A DNA stretch of 64,000 bases from JACNIZ01 sp964344765 (GTDB taxonomy: Bacteria > Planctomycetota > UBA1135). The notes beneath the pieces were generated by a model, which was not told where the DNA came from, made no database searches, and was given only the letters and a program-made list of their open reading frames with translations. Shown piece by piece: positions 17,301 through 24,319 of the stretch; the first letter of the stretch is position 1, and every line of letters begins with the position of its first letter. Made by a program: the position numbers and the translations under genes. The stretch is from the NCBI GenBank assembly GCA_964344765.1, contig CAYFOM010000004.1, forward strand, positions 73,249 to 137,248. Direction: 5' to 3'.

Positions 17301-18006
17301 CGGCATTGGTGCGGTCAACCTGGACGCGGTGAAGGAGTTGGAGGAACGTGAAGAGCGCGAGTCCTTCTTGATTCGCGAGCGCGACGACTTGCTGGAAGCG
17401 CGCCAGAATTTGGAAACTACGCTGGCGGAACTCGACGAAATCTGCAGTTCGCGCTTCGTCGAAACCTTCGAGGCGGTGCAAGGCAATTTTGAGCACATCT
17501 TCCGACGCCTGTTCCGCGGTGGTCGCGCCAGCCTAGAGCTGACTGCCGACGAAGATCCGCTCGATGCCGGCATCGAAATTCAGGTGCGTCCTCCGGGCAA
17601 GGAGCTGCGTTCGATCAACCTGTTGTCGGGTGGTGAGCGCACGCTGACCGCGTTGGCACTGCTGCTTGCCGTGTTCCAGTCGCGACCCAGCCCGTTCTGC
17701 TTGCTCGACGAGGTCGATGCGGCGCTGGACGACGCCAACGTCGAACGCTTCATCGATGCGGTGAATCACTTCACCGGCGATACTCAGTTCGTCGTCGTGA
17801 CCCACAACCGCATCACTATGTCGCGATGCGAGCGCCTGTTCGGCGTGACCATGCGCAAGCGCGGTGTGTCGATGGTGGTGTCGGTGGAACTCAACGAGAT
17901 CCCCGAGGCACCTGGTCAAGAAATGGAGCTGCAGGGTCAGCCGGTCGAACGCAACGTGCCGATGCCGGAGGCGCTGCCTAAGCCGGCGCGGATCGAGCTT
18001 CCTTAA
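14377..18006 (+). CDS. smc: Chromosome segregation protein SMC
   Basis: This 1209-residue ATPase organises and segregates the chromosome, normally with ScpA and ScpB. Walker A GPNGCGKS is at 31-38 and the N-terminal FKSFAD motif at 11-16. Long coiled coils of Glu/Arg/Leu-rich heptads run on both sides of a hinge at about 505-660. The ABC signature LLSGGERTL starts at 1082, and Walker B with LLDEVDAALDD starts at 1109. The length is that of a standard bacterial SMC. The 33 bases before ATG 14377 contain no G and no Shine-Dalgarno sequence. The stop codon overlaps the stop of the converging minus-strand gene (shared TTAA at 18003-18006). No scpA or scpB is present in the window. Confidence 0.97.
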   Translation: MYLKRIELEGFKSFADRTVVPLQRGLTGIVGPNGCGKSNVVDALLWVLGERSAKTLRADAMEDVIFKGAEGRAAAPYAMVEIILGDEKGEIAEPGGEVAVGRRLFRTGESEFLLNGRKVRRKDVREVLMDTGLGVRGYMVLAQGKIDAVLAANPAERRSVFEEAAGISRYKERKKETERKLKAVGVDLARVDDVLEEVQKAVRSLRYQAGKARRFVEMRDRYRELRVRVGLAERSSLAEQEAQLHQQADELDEKLKQLRQARAEAEERLGVLECEESTLRDRHDALRGDMSENKERIAGLEERVRGLETRAVESDQRHDKDQGRLASLIQAEQERAEEERGLQADLDDIARQREAVEANLKEAEKVFAEAKAQNRALRESMEEMRRGVLEALSERTRFHNAVAEATRRRSEAEGGLQSRNSRQQELGKEAQQLAWDHEEADKAAQDARQNVLGLESRSIKLVEQQTHLRGEAQGYADVAGEARRKAATARARLEALAGVEQDLQGVPAHVRKALESEAEGVRGMLLSEIRVASPWDRILEDLLGRAQSALWLDSTAALSGLEGGAMDVFYPPSGAAATPPKAIDGAMLLRDRLQGEAECVDALCAKLGVIYTVESNADARRLAAEHSGHTFLSAEGELHGHGYSRIGMLTDDSAGMLARRNAKDVAASQLKEADAEFERASAREDEVNQRLEDVGRQLAEVEAEKREALSDREKAESRLQELSNRKKRSSEELQALDREITQLSKVVESATDKERQASEGRDAAEARRIQLNQELEDVQARAEAEGQDFERSSSLLQEARVEANRVKQGEELLQSKLRDSRRRAAKEAAEVGDLNTELSELSTRAVELRSEAEQAVQQRTDLLEARVELAERLKEADAQLQRASQALALEKDKRSGEAEGLDSVMERRQELALEVQKAQMTSSALVQGLFEEFGQPLEDLAQTMSIEVADPLAGLEDVSEEQAREEVHQLKVKIDGIGAVNLDAVKELEEREERESFLIRERDDLLEARQNLETTLAELDEICSSRFVETFEAVQGNFEHIFRRLFRGGRASLELTADEDPLDAGIEIQVRPPGKELRSINLLSGGERTLTALALLLAVFQSRPSPFCLLDEVDAALDDANVERFIDAVNHFTGDTQFVVVTHNRITMSRCERLFGVTMRKRGVSMVVSVELNEIPEAPGQEMELQGQPVERNVPMPEALPKPARIELP

Positions 18007-18983
18007 TTGTTCTTCGCCGCCTCTTCCAAACCGGGAAGACCGGCGAGGACTAGTCGGCCTACGATACCGAGGCTCTCCTTCGAGCAGTTCTCCAGCACAT
18101 CATCCTTGGTGTGCCAATACGAGTTCATTGTGCCCGGGTAATGGAAATCGATGATGTCAATCGCCGGCACGCCGATGTCGAGGAACGGCCGGTGATCATC
18201 TTTGATCTCCATTTCGCCGGTGATGTAGCGGCCCGATCCAGTGCGTTTGGCAACATCGCGGAAATGGCGGCGCAGCCATCCGGTCGACAGCTTCTCCAAC
18301 TCTAGGCCGAGGTTTTTATCGCCGACCATGTCGAGCAGCACCAACGCAATGATCTTGTCCTGCGTACCGGCCTCGGCAATTTCAGCAGCCATGTGGCGGC
18401 TGCCAAAGGTCGAGTTGTTCACGTCGTTCCACGCAACTGGATAAAACGGCTCTTCACCGTCAAACCAAACCAGGGTCAGCGGCGGACCCGCCCACGGTGT
18501 TTCCATTGCCGCGATTTGGCGACCAATTTCAATCAACACCGCGGTGGACGAACCGGCATCGTTGGCGCCGACAAACTTCGGCTTATCGAATGTGTCGTAA
18601 TGACTGGCCACCATGATCTCGCGCTCGCCTTTACCCGGCCAACGCGCAATCAAGTTGGTCCCGATGACCACCGAACGTCGATTTGCGCCTTCCGGCGGTT
18701 GTGCTTCGAAGTTTTGCTCCTCGAATTGCCAACCCAACGGCGCCAACTGCTCGCGAATGTAATCGCGCGTCTGCTGCAGCTCTTTGGTGCCAATGCGGCG
18801 ACGACCAATAGTCTCGACCAGGTGAACCAAATCCGCCCACGCCCGATCCTCATCGAATGTCGTAGGGGCGACGACTTTGGTGGGCGTCGGCCCCGGCGCC
18901 GGTCCTTGCGAACAGGAAGTCGTCAGGTGGCAAGCGGCCAAGGTGAGCACGAGGCTCAGCAAAAGCGCGGGTTTTCGAGTCAT
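18003..18983 (-). CDS. M28-family lipoprotein, probable glutaminyl-peptide cyclotransferase
   Basis: This 326-residue exported protein has a lipobox LAAC with C18. The mature part matches the M28-type glutaminyl cyclase fold, which makes N-terminal pyroglutamate. A zinc Asp lies in GANDAGSSTAVLIE, the acidic pair in WFDGEEPF, an FGSRHMA segment follows, a second Asp pair lies in KDDHRPFL, and the C-terminal zinc His is in YWHTKDD. The order and spacing fit human-type and animal QC better than aminopeptidases, which need five metal ligands. The start is ATG 18983; a TTG two codons upstream is also in frame. It converges on smc with overlapping stops. Its substrates may be exported proteins with N-terminal Gln after signal-peptide cleavage. 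Confidence 0.8.
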   Translation of the reverse strand: MTRKPALLLSLVLTLAACHLTTSCSQGPAPGPTPTKVVAPTTFDEDRAWADLVHLVETIGRRRIGTKELQQTRDYIREQLAPLGWQFEEQNFEAQPPEGANRRSVVIGTNLIARWPGKGEREIMVASHYDTFDKPKFVGANDAGSSTAVLIEIGRQIAAMETPWAGPPLTLVWFDGEEPFYPVAWNDVNNSTFGSRHMAAEIAEAGTQDKIIALVLLDMVGDKNLGLELEKLSTGWLRRHFRDVAKRTGSGRYITGEMEIKDDHRPFLDIGVPAIDIIDFHYPGTMNSYWHTKDDVLENCSKESLGIVGRLVLAGLPGLEEAAKNN

Positions 18984-19010
18984 GATCAAACGCGTTTGGT
19001 GTGGCTCACG

Positions 19011-20981
19011 TTATGCCGCGGCGGTTTTGCTTTTGCCGCAACGGTACAGCAAGTAACCGGTGGCAAGGAATGCAACCAGCGTAAAGATGTCGGTCAGGTA
19101 CTCCGCGCCGAAGAAGTGCTCGCCCATCAGTGGCGTTTCGGTCGGCGGATCGGTCATCGTCGTCGACATCACCCAAAGTGCACCGATCGATGACAAGCCA
19201 ATTAACGCTTCACCGGCAATCAAGCCCGATGCTGCCAGTACGCCTTGCTCGGCGCGCTCGCCGCCAAAGCGCAGGTTAGCGAACCAACGGAAGACGCCGC
19301 CGGAGAACACCGCCATCGACATGCCGAAGGGCAGGTACAAACCCACTGCGAATGGCAGGCTAGGTGCGCCAAGCAGTTCGACCACAATGGCGACGGCCAT
19401 GCCGATGAAGATCAACGTCCAGGGCAAGTTGCCTTCGAAGATGCCTTCAACGATGGCCTTCATGATGTTGGCCTGCGGAGCCTGGAACTCAGGGTTGGCC
19501 GCCTGACGCACGCCTTCGGCCACCGGGCCTTGGATGTTCAACACCTCAACACCGTCTTCCGGCTTCAGCAGGATGAAGGGCAGCAGCGCCGCCAAAGCCA
19601 TCGCCGTTGCGACAGTACCGATCAATTCACCGATCTGCTGACGTCGCGGAGTTGCACCGAGCAAAAAGCCGGTCTTCAAGTCCTGCGAGGTATCACCAGC
19701 CATGCAGGCGGCGATACACACCACTGCGCCTACCGAGAGGGTTTGAGCCATGCCGGCAACACCAGCGGCTCCTTGGGCCGCCAGGATTAACGCGGTACCC
19801 AGCAAGGTGGTGATCGTCATGCCCGATACCGGGTTGGATGATGCACCGACCAAACCGACAATCTGCGACGAAACGGCGACGAAGATGCCTGAGAACAGCA
19901 CCACGGCAAGCGCTGCCCAAATGGTGCTCACCACGCCGAAAATCAACATGGCAACGGCGCAAGCCAAACCGATCAACAGCGCCATGCCGTAATGCAGGTC
20001 CTGCTGGGTGCGCTCATTGCCGATGGTGGATTCTTCGCCATTGCTGCTGGCCGCGCGGTTCTTCAAGCTTTGACGCATCGTCGCGGCGAAACGCAGCAGC
20101 GTCTTCAGCAACGAAATCAAACCACCGCAAGTCACCGCACCGGCGCCAATGTACTTGACGTAGTTGCCGTGCAGTTCGCCCGGGCTCAAACCCTCCATGC
20201 CTACGGTTGCCGGCGGCACGATACCGGTCACAAAGTCGCCCAAGAAGCCCATCAGCGGAATCAGCACCAGCGTGCCGAGCGCCGCACCGGCGAGCATCAT
20301 GCCGCCGACCTTAATGCCGAGGATGTATCCCACACCCAATAGCGACGGCGCCGCACTAATCGAAAGGCTGGTGACGTAAGCACCCGATGCTTTGCCCAAG
20401 GTGAGGGGCAGAGCCAAGCCTTCTTTGACCACGCCGAAGACCTTCAGCATCAAGCCGTATAAAGCACCGGCTCCAAGGCCTTGGAATACTTTGACCGCCG
20501 CATCGCCGCCGGATTCGCCGGCCTTCAGCACTTCGGCGCAGGCAGTGCCCTCAGGATAGGGAAGGTTTTTGTGTTCCTGCACAATCAAGAAGCGCCGCAG
20601 CGGGATCATAAACAGCACACCTAATGTGCCGCCCAGCAGCGTAGTCAGGAACAGTTTGGAGAAATCCGGTGCCTGACCCCATAGATAGAGCGCAGGAATG
20701 GTGAAAATGATGCCTGCTGCCAGCGATTCACCGGCCGAGCCCACCGTTTGCGCGATGTTGTTTTCCAGAATCTTGCGTTCACCACGCGCTTTGCGCATGA
20801 TCGCCATAGAAACCACCGCCACCGGGATCGACGCCGACACCGTAAGTCCTACTTTTAGGCCTACATAGGCGTTTGCGGCGGCAAACAGGGTACCGAGGAT
20901 GGCGCCGATGAGTACGGCGCGTACCGAGAGCTCGGGGTAGTTCTCCTGAGGGGATACGTGGGGGCGGAAACCGTCGGCCAT
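19011..20981 (-). CDS. OPT family oligopeptide/metal-chelate transporter
   Basis: This 656-residue inner-membrane protein has about 14-16 hydrophobic segments. It has the typical OPT start (ELSVRAVLIGAILGTLFAAANAYVGLKVGL) followed by NNIAQTVGSAGES and a cytoplasmic loop with PLRRFLIVQEHKNLPYPEGTAC. Bacterial members of this clade are proposed to import oligopeptides or metal-siderophore-like chelates by proton coupling; the substrate here is unknown. ATG 20981 is preceded at 9 nt by TAGGAT on the minus strand. The QC-like lipoprotein gene lies 27 bases downstream on the same strand, so the two may share a transcript. Confidence 0.9.
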   Translation of the reverse strand: MADGFRPHVSPQENYPELSVRAVLIGAILGTLFAAANAYVGLKVGLTVSASIPVAVVSMAIMRKARGERKILENNIAQTVGSAGESLAAGIIFTIPALYLWGQAPDFSKLFLTTLLGGTLGVLFMIPLRRFLIVQEHKNLPYPEGTACAEVLKAGESGGDAAVKVFQGLGAGALYGLMLKVFGVVKEGLALPLTLGKASGAYVTSLSISAAPSLLGVGYILGIKVGGMMLAGAALGTLVLIPLMGFLGDFVTGIVPPATVGMEGLSPGELHGNYVKYIGAGAVTCGGLISLLKTLLRFAATMRQSLKNRAASSNGEESTIGNERTQQDLHYGMALLIGLACAVAMLIFGVVSTIWAALAVVLFSGIFVAVSSQIVGLVGASSNPVSGMTITTLLGTALILAAQGAAGVAGMAQTLSVGAVVCIAACMAGDTSQDLKTGFLLGATPRRQQIGELIGTVATAMALAALLPFILLKPEDGVEVLNIQGPVAEGVRQAANPEFQAPQANIMKAIVEGIFEGNLPWTLIFIGMAVAIVVELLGAPSLPFAVGLYLPFGMSMAVFSGGVFRWFANLRFGGERAEQGVLAASGLIAGEALIGLSSIGALWVMSTTMTDPPTETPLMGEHFFGAEYLTDIFTLVAFLATGYLLYRCGKSKTAAA

Positions 20982-20990
20982 GGTGGCTAG

Positions 20991-20996
20991 ATCCTA
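20991..20996 (-). promoter_or_regulatory. -10-like TAGGAT upstream of the OPT gene
   Basis: On the minus strand TAGGAT ends 9 nt before ATG 20981, within a CTAGGATCTAG context. No convincing -35 box is seen. Confidence 0.4.
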
Positions 20997-21054
20997 GCAG
21001 GACGGCGGCTTAAGAAAATCCGACTCTTCGGCGGCGAAGAACCTAGGAGTAGGG

Positions 21055-21060
21055 TACTCT
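21055..21060 (+). promoter_or_regulatory. -10-like TACTCT, 6 nt before GTG 21067
   Basis: TACTCT ends 6 nt before the GTG start of the glycosyltransferase, fitting leaderless initiation. No clear -35 box is seen. Confidence 0.4.
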
Positions 21061-21066
21061 TCCCGC

Positions 21067-21768
21067 GTGAAACTCTCCGTCGTCATCCCGATCTACAACG
21101 AGGAAGAGACGCTGCTGGAAATCCTGCAGCGGGTCCGCGACACGCCGTACGACAAGGAACTGATCTTGATCGACGACTGCTCGCAGGATGGAACTCGTGA
21201 AATCTTGAAGAAGCTGGAGGGCGATCCCGACCTGCGGATTCTGTATCACGAGGTCAACCAGGGCAAAGGTGCGGCGTTGCGCACCGGCTTCCAGCACGCC
21301 ACCGGCGACGTCGTTCTGATTCAGGACGCCGACCTGGAATATGACCCGGGCGAGTACCCGATTTTGCTCGAGCCGATCGAGCGCGGCCTTGCCGACGTCG
21401 TTTACGGCAGCCGTTTTAAGGGTGGCCACATGGCGCGTGTGCACTTGTACTGGCACCAAATGGCAAACGGTTTCTTGACATGGTTGTCGAACATGATGAC
21501 CAACTTGAACCTCAGCGATATGGAGACCTGCTACAAGGTGTTCAAGCGCGAGGTTTTGGAAGGCATTGAAATCAAGTCGAACCGCTTTGGTTTTGAGCCG
21601 GAGATCACTGCCAAGATCGCGCGCAAGCGACTCAACGGCAAACGTGTTCGCATTTATGAAGTGCCGATTAGTTACTACGGTCGTGATTACGCCGATGGTA
21701 AGAAGATCGGTTGGAAGGATGGCGTGGCTGCGATCTTCCACATCTTGCGCTACAACTTGTTCGGTTAA
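21067..21768 (+). CDS. GT2 family glycosyltransferase (polyprenyl-phosphate sugar transferase type)
   Basis: This 233-residue single-domain GT-A enzyme resembles bacterial dolichol-phosphate mannose synthase-like proteins. It has VVIPIYNEEETLLEIL at the start, the nucleotide-binding LIDDCSQDGT and the metal motif QDADLEYDPGEYP. EVNQGKGAALRTGF lies between them, and a C-terminal GFEPEITAKIARK with VPISYYGRDYADGKKIGW closes the protein. It probably moves a sugar from a nucleotide donor to a polyprenyl phosphate at the cytoplasmic membrane face. No C-terminal membrane anchor is present. A strong terminator follows at 21789, so it is a single-gene unit starting at GTG 21067. Confidence 0.9.
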   Translation: MKLSVVIPIYNEEETLLEILQRVRDTPYDKELILIDDCSQDGTREILKKLEGDPDLRILYHEVNQGKGAALRTGFQHATGDVVLIQDADLEYDPGEYPILLEPIERGLADVVYGSRFKGGHMARVHLYWHQMANGFLTWLSNMMTNLNLSDMETCYKVFKREVLEGIEIKSNRFGFEPEITAKIARKRLNGKRVRIYEVPISYYGRDYADGKKIGWKDGVAAIFHILRYNLFG

Positions 21769-21788
21769 CCCAACTCAACCGAAACTCA

Positions 21789-21827
21789 GCGGACCTTGAG
21801 AAATTCTCAAGGTCCGCATTTTTTTTT
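21789..21827 (+). terminator. Strong rho-independent terminator after the GT2 gene
   Basis: A perfect 12-bp stem (21789-21800 with 21806-21817) with a 5-nt loop is followed by nine T residues at 21819-21827. Confidence 0.95.
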
Positions 21828-21852
21828 GGGACGCGATGGCAAAAGCCTTCGT

Positions 21853-21858
21853 TAGGCT
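21853..21858 (+). promoter_or_regulatory. -10-like TAGGCT close to ATG 21862
   Basis: TAGGCT ends 3 nt before the start codon. It overlaps the 3' arm of a 6-bp hairpin (21843-21848 with 21854-21859). If it is a -10 box, transcription would start slightly inside the gene; if it is not, the hairpin may limit ribosome access. Confidence 0.2.
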
Positions 21859-21861
21859 TGC

Positions 21862-22968
21862 ATGCAATTTGCAAAATTCTCCACGTTTCTTTCGACGGTT
21901 TTAATTGCCGGCACTTCGCTGGCGCAAAACGTGTCAACCTCTCAAACACCACAGCAGCTTCTCAACGCTACACCTACATACGCCGGCACGTGGAATCCAA
22001 CCGATGGATTCGTACCGGCAACGGGTCCGGGCAGCAGTCGATCCGGTCCGGAAACTTTGTATTCCAACCAGGGGGGGGCTTATTTCGTCTTTATGCCTTC
22101 AGGTGCCGATCAGGAATGGATTGACGAAGGCATTTTGGCCGATCGTAACCATGACTTGGAAGAGCAAATCAATGGTATGCAATTCAGCTATGTCACCAAT
22201 TCGACCAATCCAAACGGCGTTAATTTAACGATTAACTTTTATGACGAAACCATTGGCTGCAGTGGTCCGACAGCTTGGCCGGTAGCTGATTGTTCCTATC
22301 AATTAACTGGTTTGCAGGGGTCTACCAATGGCAACCCAATTCTCTATGTTGTTGATTTAGAGTTCGCAGGTGTGGAATGCAATCTCACCACCGATGCCAG
22401 CAACGGCAAGCAATTCGGTATGGGTGCTGTTTTCGACGAAGCGGGTTCCGGCTTTGCCTTGGCTTCCGGTGGCTTTGGATCCCAGCCCGGCGTAGCGTGG
22501 TTTGATACGGTTGCCGGTACATATAACGGCTGCTTCACCTTCGCGACCGGCGAAACCGGATTGGCCTTCGATCTGTTTGGCCCGGCCGCAGAAACCGAAG
22601 CCTTTCACAGTGCCGCACCAGGTGCTTTCGACAACTTGTTCCTCAGTGCCGATGCCGCGCCGCAAGTGGGTGTACCGGTCACCTTCACCGTTTCCAACTC
22701 ACCAGGCGGTAGCGGTGTATCGTCGATGCTTTGGATCTCGCCCGATCGCGTTGATCGTCACTTGCTCGGCACACCGTATGCCTTGGATGCCCATGAGCTG
22801 GCCAAGTACTCCACCAACGTAGTATCGGTCAACAGTGCAACCGGCGCTCATACTCTGACCTTACCTGCCATCGCCGGTGGCGGCAAAACTTGGTACGTGC
22901 AAGGCGCGACAAAGTCCGGCGGCACGTTAACCGCGATGTCGCACGGTTTAGAAATCTATGTTCCTTAA
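21862..22968 (+). CDS. Secreted protein with shared C-terminal domain (C-terminal domain protein 1)
   Basis: This 368-residue exported protein has a signal peptide ending near residue 21 (TSLA-Q). Its mature N-terminal part (about 22-260) is rich in Gly, Asn, Thr and aromatic residues and carries four cysteines (CSGP, ADCSY, VECNL, NGCFT) that could form two disulfides. I recognise no enzyme motif. The last 105 or so residues are the beta-rich module found at the ends of four other proteins in the window, with VTFTV near its start and WYVQGATK near its end. The gene follows a strong terminator and is transcribed alone towards the converging MBL gene. Confidence 0.8.
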   Translation: MQFAKFSTFLSTVLIAGTSLAQNVSTSQTPQQLLNATPTYAGTWNPTDGFVPATGPGSSRSGPETLYSNQGGAYFVFMPSGADQEWIDEGILADRNHDLEEQINGMQFSYVTNSTNPNGVNLTINFYDETIGCSGPTAWPVADCSYQLTGLQGSTNGNPILYVVDLEFAGVECNLTTDASNGKQFGMGAVFDEAGSGFALASGGFGSQPGVAWFDTVAGTYNGCFTFATGETGLAFDLFGPAAETEAFHSAAPGAFDNLFLSADAAPQVGVPVTFTVSNSPGGSGVSSMLWISPDRVDRHLLGTPYALDAHELAKYSTNVVSVNSATGAHTLTLPAIAGGGKTWYVQGATKSGGTLTAMSHGLEIYVP

Positions 22969-22979
22969 GAGGCTAATCG

Positions 22980-23795
22980 CTAAAACAATTTGATGTTCTC
23001 CGGGCCGGCCCGTCGCACTTGATGCGGCGGGGCGGCTTGGATTTGTATGTCTTCGCGGCCAATATTTTTTAGCGTTTCAGCGGCAAGATCCAACGCCAAA
23101 CGCGGACGGTTATTCTTTTTGCTGAGATGAGCAAGCGTGAGTTGTCGTAACGAAGACGGACAACATTCGCGCATCAGTTCGGCCGCTTGCTGATTGGAGA
23201 TATGCCCTAAGCCACCGGAAATTCGATCCTGCAGCATCGGTGGGTATGGACCATTGCGCAACATATCGGGGCAATAGTTAAATTCCAAAACCAAGCTATC
23301 CATGCCCTCCATTACGCCGTTGCGTAGCGGCTCAGTGGTGCCGAGATCAGTGAAGAATCCAGCTTTCTGATCATCCGCCTCAAACACAAAACCATGAGTA
23401 GGTTCGGCGTCGTGGGGGAGCTCAATCGGCGTCACCTTCAGCGGCCCAATGGCAAAACTTTTACCCGCTTCAAACGGCCGCAACTCCACCTTGCGCCGCC
23501 GCCGTTCCGATTCGCCGCTGTGGTGGCGCTGGTCCGGAACCGCAGCGTGCGCATAAAGCGGAGCCCCAGCACGAGCGGCCACCGGCACCACGTTTTTGCT
23601 GTGATCCGAATGTGCATGACTGAGCAAAACCGCATCCACCGAGGTCAGCGATAAACCGACGTCCTGCGCCCGATTGCGGGCGGTGCGTTGGGCGATCCCG
23701 CAATCCAGCACCACTACTACCTGATCCATGCCTTTGCCGGCGCGGATCAGCGCGCAGTTCCCGGTCGAACCGCTAGCCAGGGTGAAAATTTCCAT
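22980..23795 (-). CDS. MBL-fold metallohydrolase (YycJ/WalJ-like)
   Basis: This 271-residue cytoplasmic protein has the metallo-beta-lactamase fold: an LASGSTGN first strand, the metal motif SHAHSDH, a later His in LPHDAEPTHG, the acidic FFTDLG and GLGHISNQQAA. The SGSTGN start and GHISN motif are typical of the YycJ/WalJ branch, linked in other bacteria to DNA-end processing and cell-wall signalling. ATG 23795 is chosen over a TTG five codons upstream because the conserved strand starts there and a TAGACT hexamer lies 5 nt before it. It is divergently arranged with the His/Cys-rich peptide gene. Confidence 0.88.
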   Translation of the reverse strand: MEIFTLASGSTGNCALIRAGKGMDQVVVVLDCGIAQRTARNRAQDVGLSLTSVDAVLLSHAHSDHSKNVVPVAARAGAPLYAHAAVPDQRHHSGESERRRRKVELRPFEAGKSFAIGPLKVTPIELPHDAEPTHGFVFEADDQKAGFFTDLGTTEPLRNGVMEGMDSLVLEFNYCPDMLRNGPYPPMLQDRISGGLGHISNQQAAELMRECCPSSLRQLTLAHLSKKNNRPRLALDLAAETLKNIGREDIQIQAAPPHQVRRAGPENIKLF

Positions 23796-23800
23796 GGCCG

Positions 23801-23806
23801 AGTCTA
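23801..23806 (-). promoter_or_regulatory. -10-like TAGACT upstream of the MBL gene
   Basis: On the minus strand TAGACT ends 5 nt before ATG 23795. The same hexamer occurs on the plus strand at 23818-23823, so the 35-base intergenic gap contains an AGTCTA...TAGACT inverted repeat. Confidence 0.4.
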
Positions 23807-23817
23807 TCAATCACTTT

Positions 23818-23823
23818 TAGACT
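23818..23823 (+). promoter_or_regulatory. -10-like TAGACT, 7 nt before ATG 23831
   Basis: TAGACT ends 7 nt before the start of the His/Cys-rich peptide gene and mirrors the minus-strand copy at 23801-23806. Confidence 0.4.
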
Positions 23824-23830
23824 ATCCACC

Positions 23831-24145
23831 ATGTCCGCCCTGCCGGCACGACTCTTCGCATTAGCGCTGTTCCTGTTGTGGAATTTCCACGCAGGGCTGC
23901 ACTTTGTGGACGGTCATTGCCATGAGCCGGGACATGATCACGGCAGCACTTATACGGTTGCCGAGCATGAGGATTGTGGTGCTTGTCACCTCGGCGTGGC
24001 GCCCGGCTTGTTCGGGCTCGGCCAGGTCGACCAAATCACTCCAGAGGCCGGAGTAGGGATGAACTCCATTGCCGATTTTGCATCGGCACGCCTCTTCGCC
24101 TGCCCGGATGGTCGCGGACCTCCGCATGGGTATTCCCATTGCTAG
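23831..24145 (+). CDS. Small exported His/Cys-rich protein at the head of the zinc cluster
   Basis: This 104-residue protein has an N-terminal hydrophobic signal (about 5-25) followed by a dense group of possible metal ligands: HCHEPGHDHG and EHEDCGACH within 26-52. A less biased tail ends in HGYSHC. I do not recognise a family; the pattern is like DUF2946-type periplasmic proteins, but that is only an analogy. Its position directly before a zinc porin and ZnuACB-type transporter suggests a periplasmic zinc carrier or buffer. It has its own -10-like box and 174 bases separate it from the porin gene. Confidence 0.65.
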   Translation: MSALPARLFALALFLLWNFHAGLHFVDGHCHEPGHDHGSTYTVAEHEDCGACHLGVAPGLFGLGQVDQITPEAGVGMNSIADFASARLFACPDGRGPPHGYSHC

Positions 24146-24248
24146 AACGTTCGTCCGATCGTGATTTGCGATTGGACTGCGTAAGGGTCGAAGGCTTTCG
24201 GCTCCGCCGATTCATGGCGTGTGCCACGTGAGATCTTCGGCATCTATT

Positions 24249-24292
24249 CCTTTGCGCCGGCAAAGGAGGGAATCCTTCGTGGCTTAAGCCAC
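24249..24292 (+). promoter_or_regulatory. Two adjacent hairpins in the leader of the zinc porin gene
   Basis: The first hairpin has a 7-bp stem CCTTTGC/GCAAAGG (24249-24255 with 24260-24266). The second is the 14-bp perfect palindrome GTGGCTTAAGCCAC (24279-24292). Both lie 27-71 nt before ATG 24320 and no T run follows either. They could be an operator, an RNA leader or a processing site; nothing in them matches a Zur box or riboswitch that I know. Confidence 0.3.
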
Positions 24293-24319
24293 ACCCCTTA
24301 CATCCTCTGGGAAAGACCC

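Noticed and set aside
24146..24319. Zur box or known metal riboswitch before the zinc porin
   Set aside because: No TGTTATAxxATAACA-like palindrome and no known riboswitch core; only two unassigned hairpins are seen.
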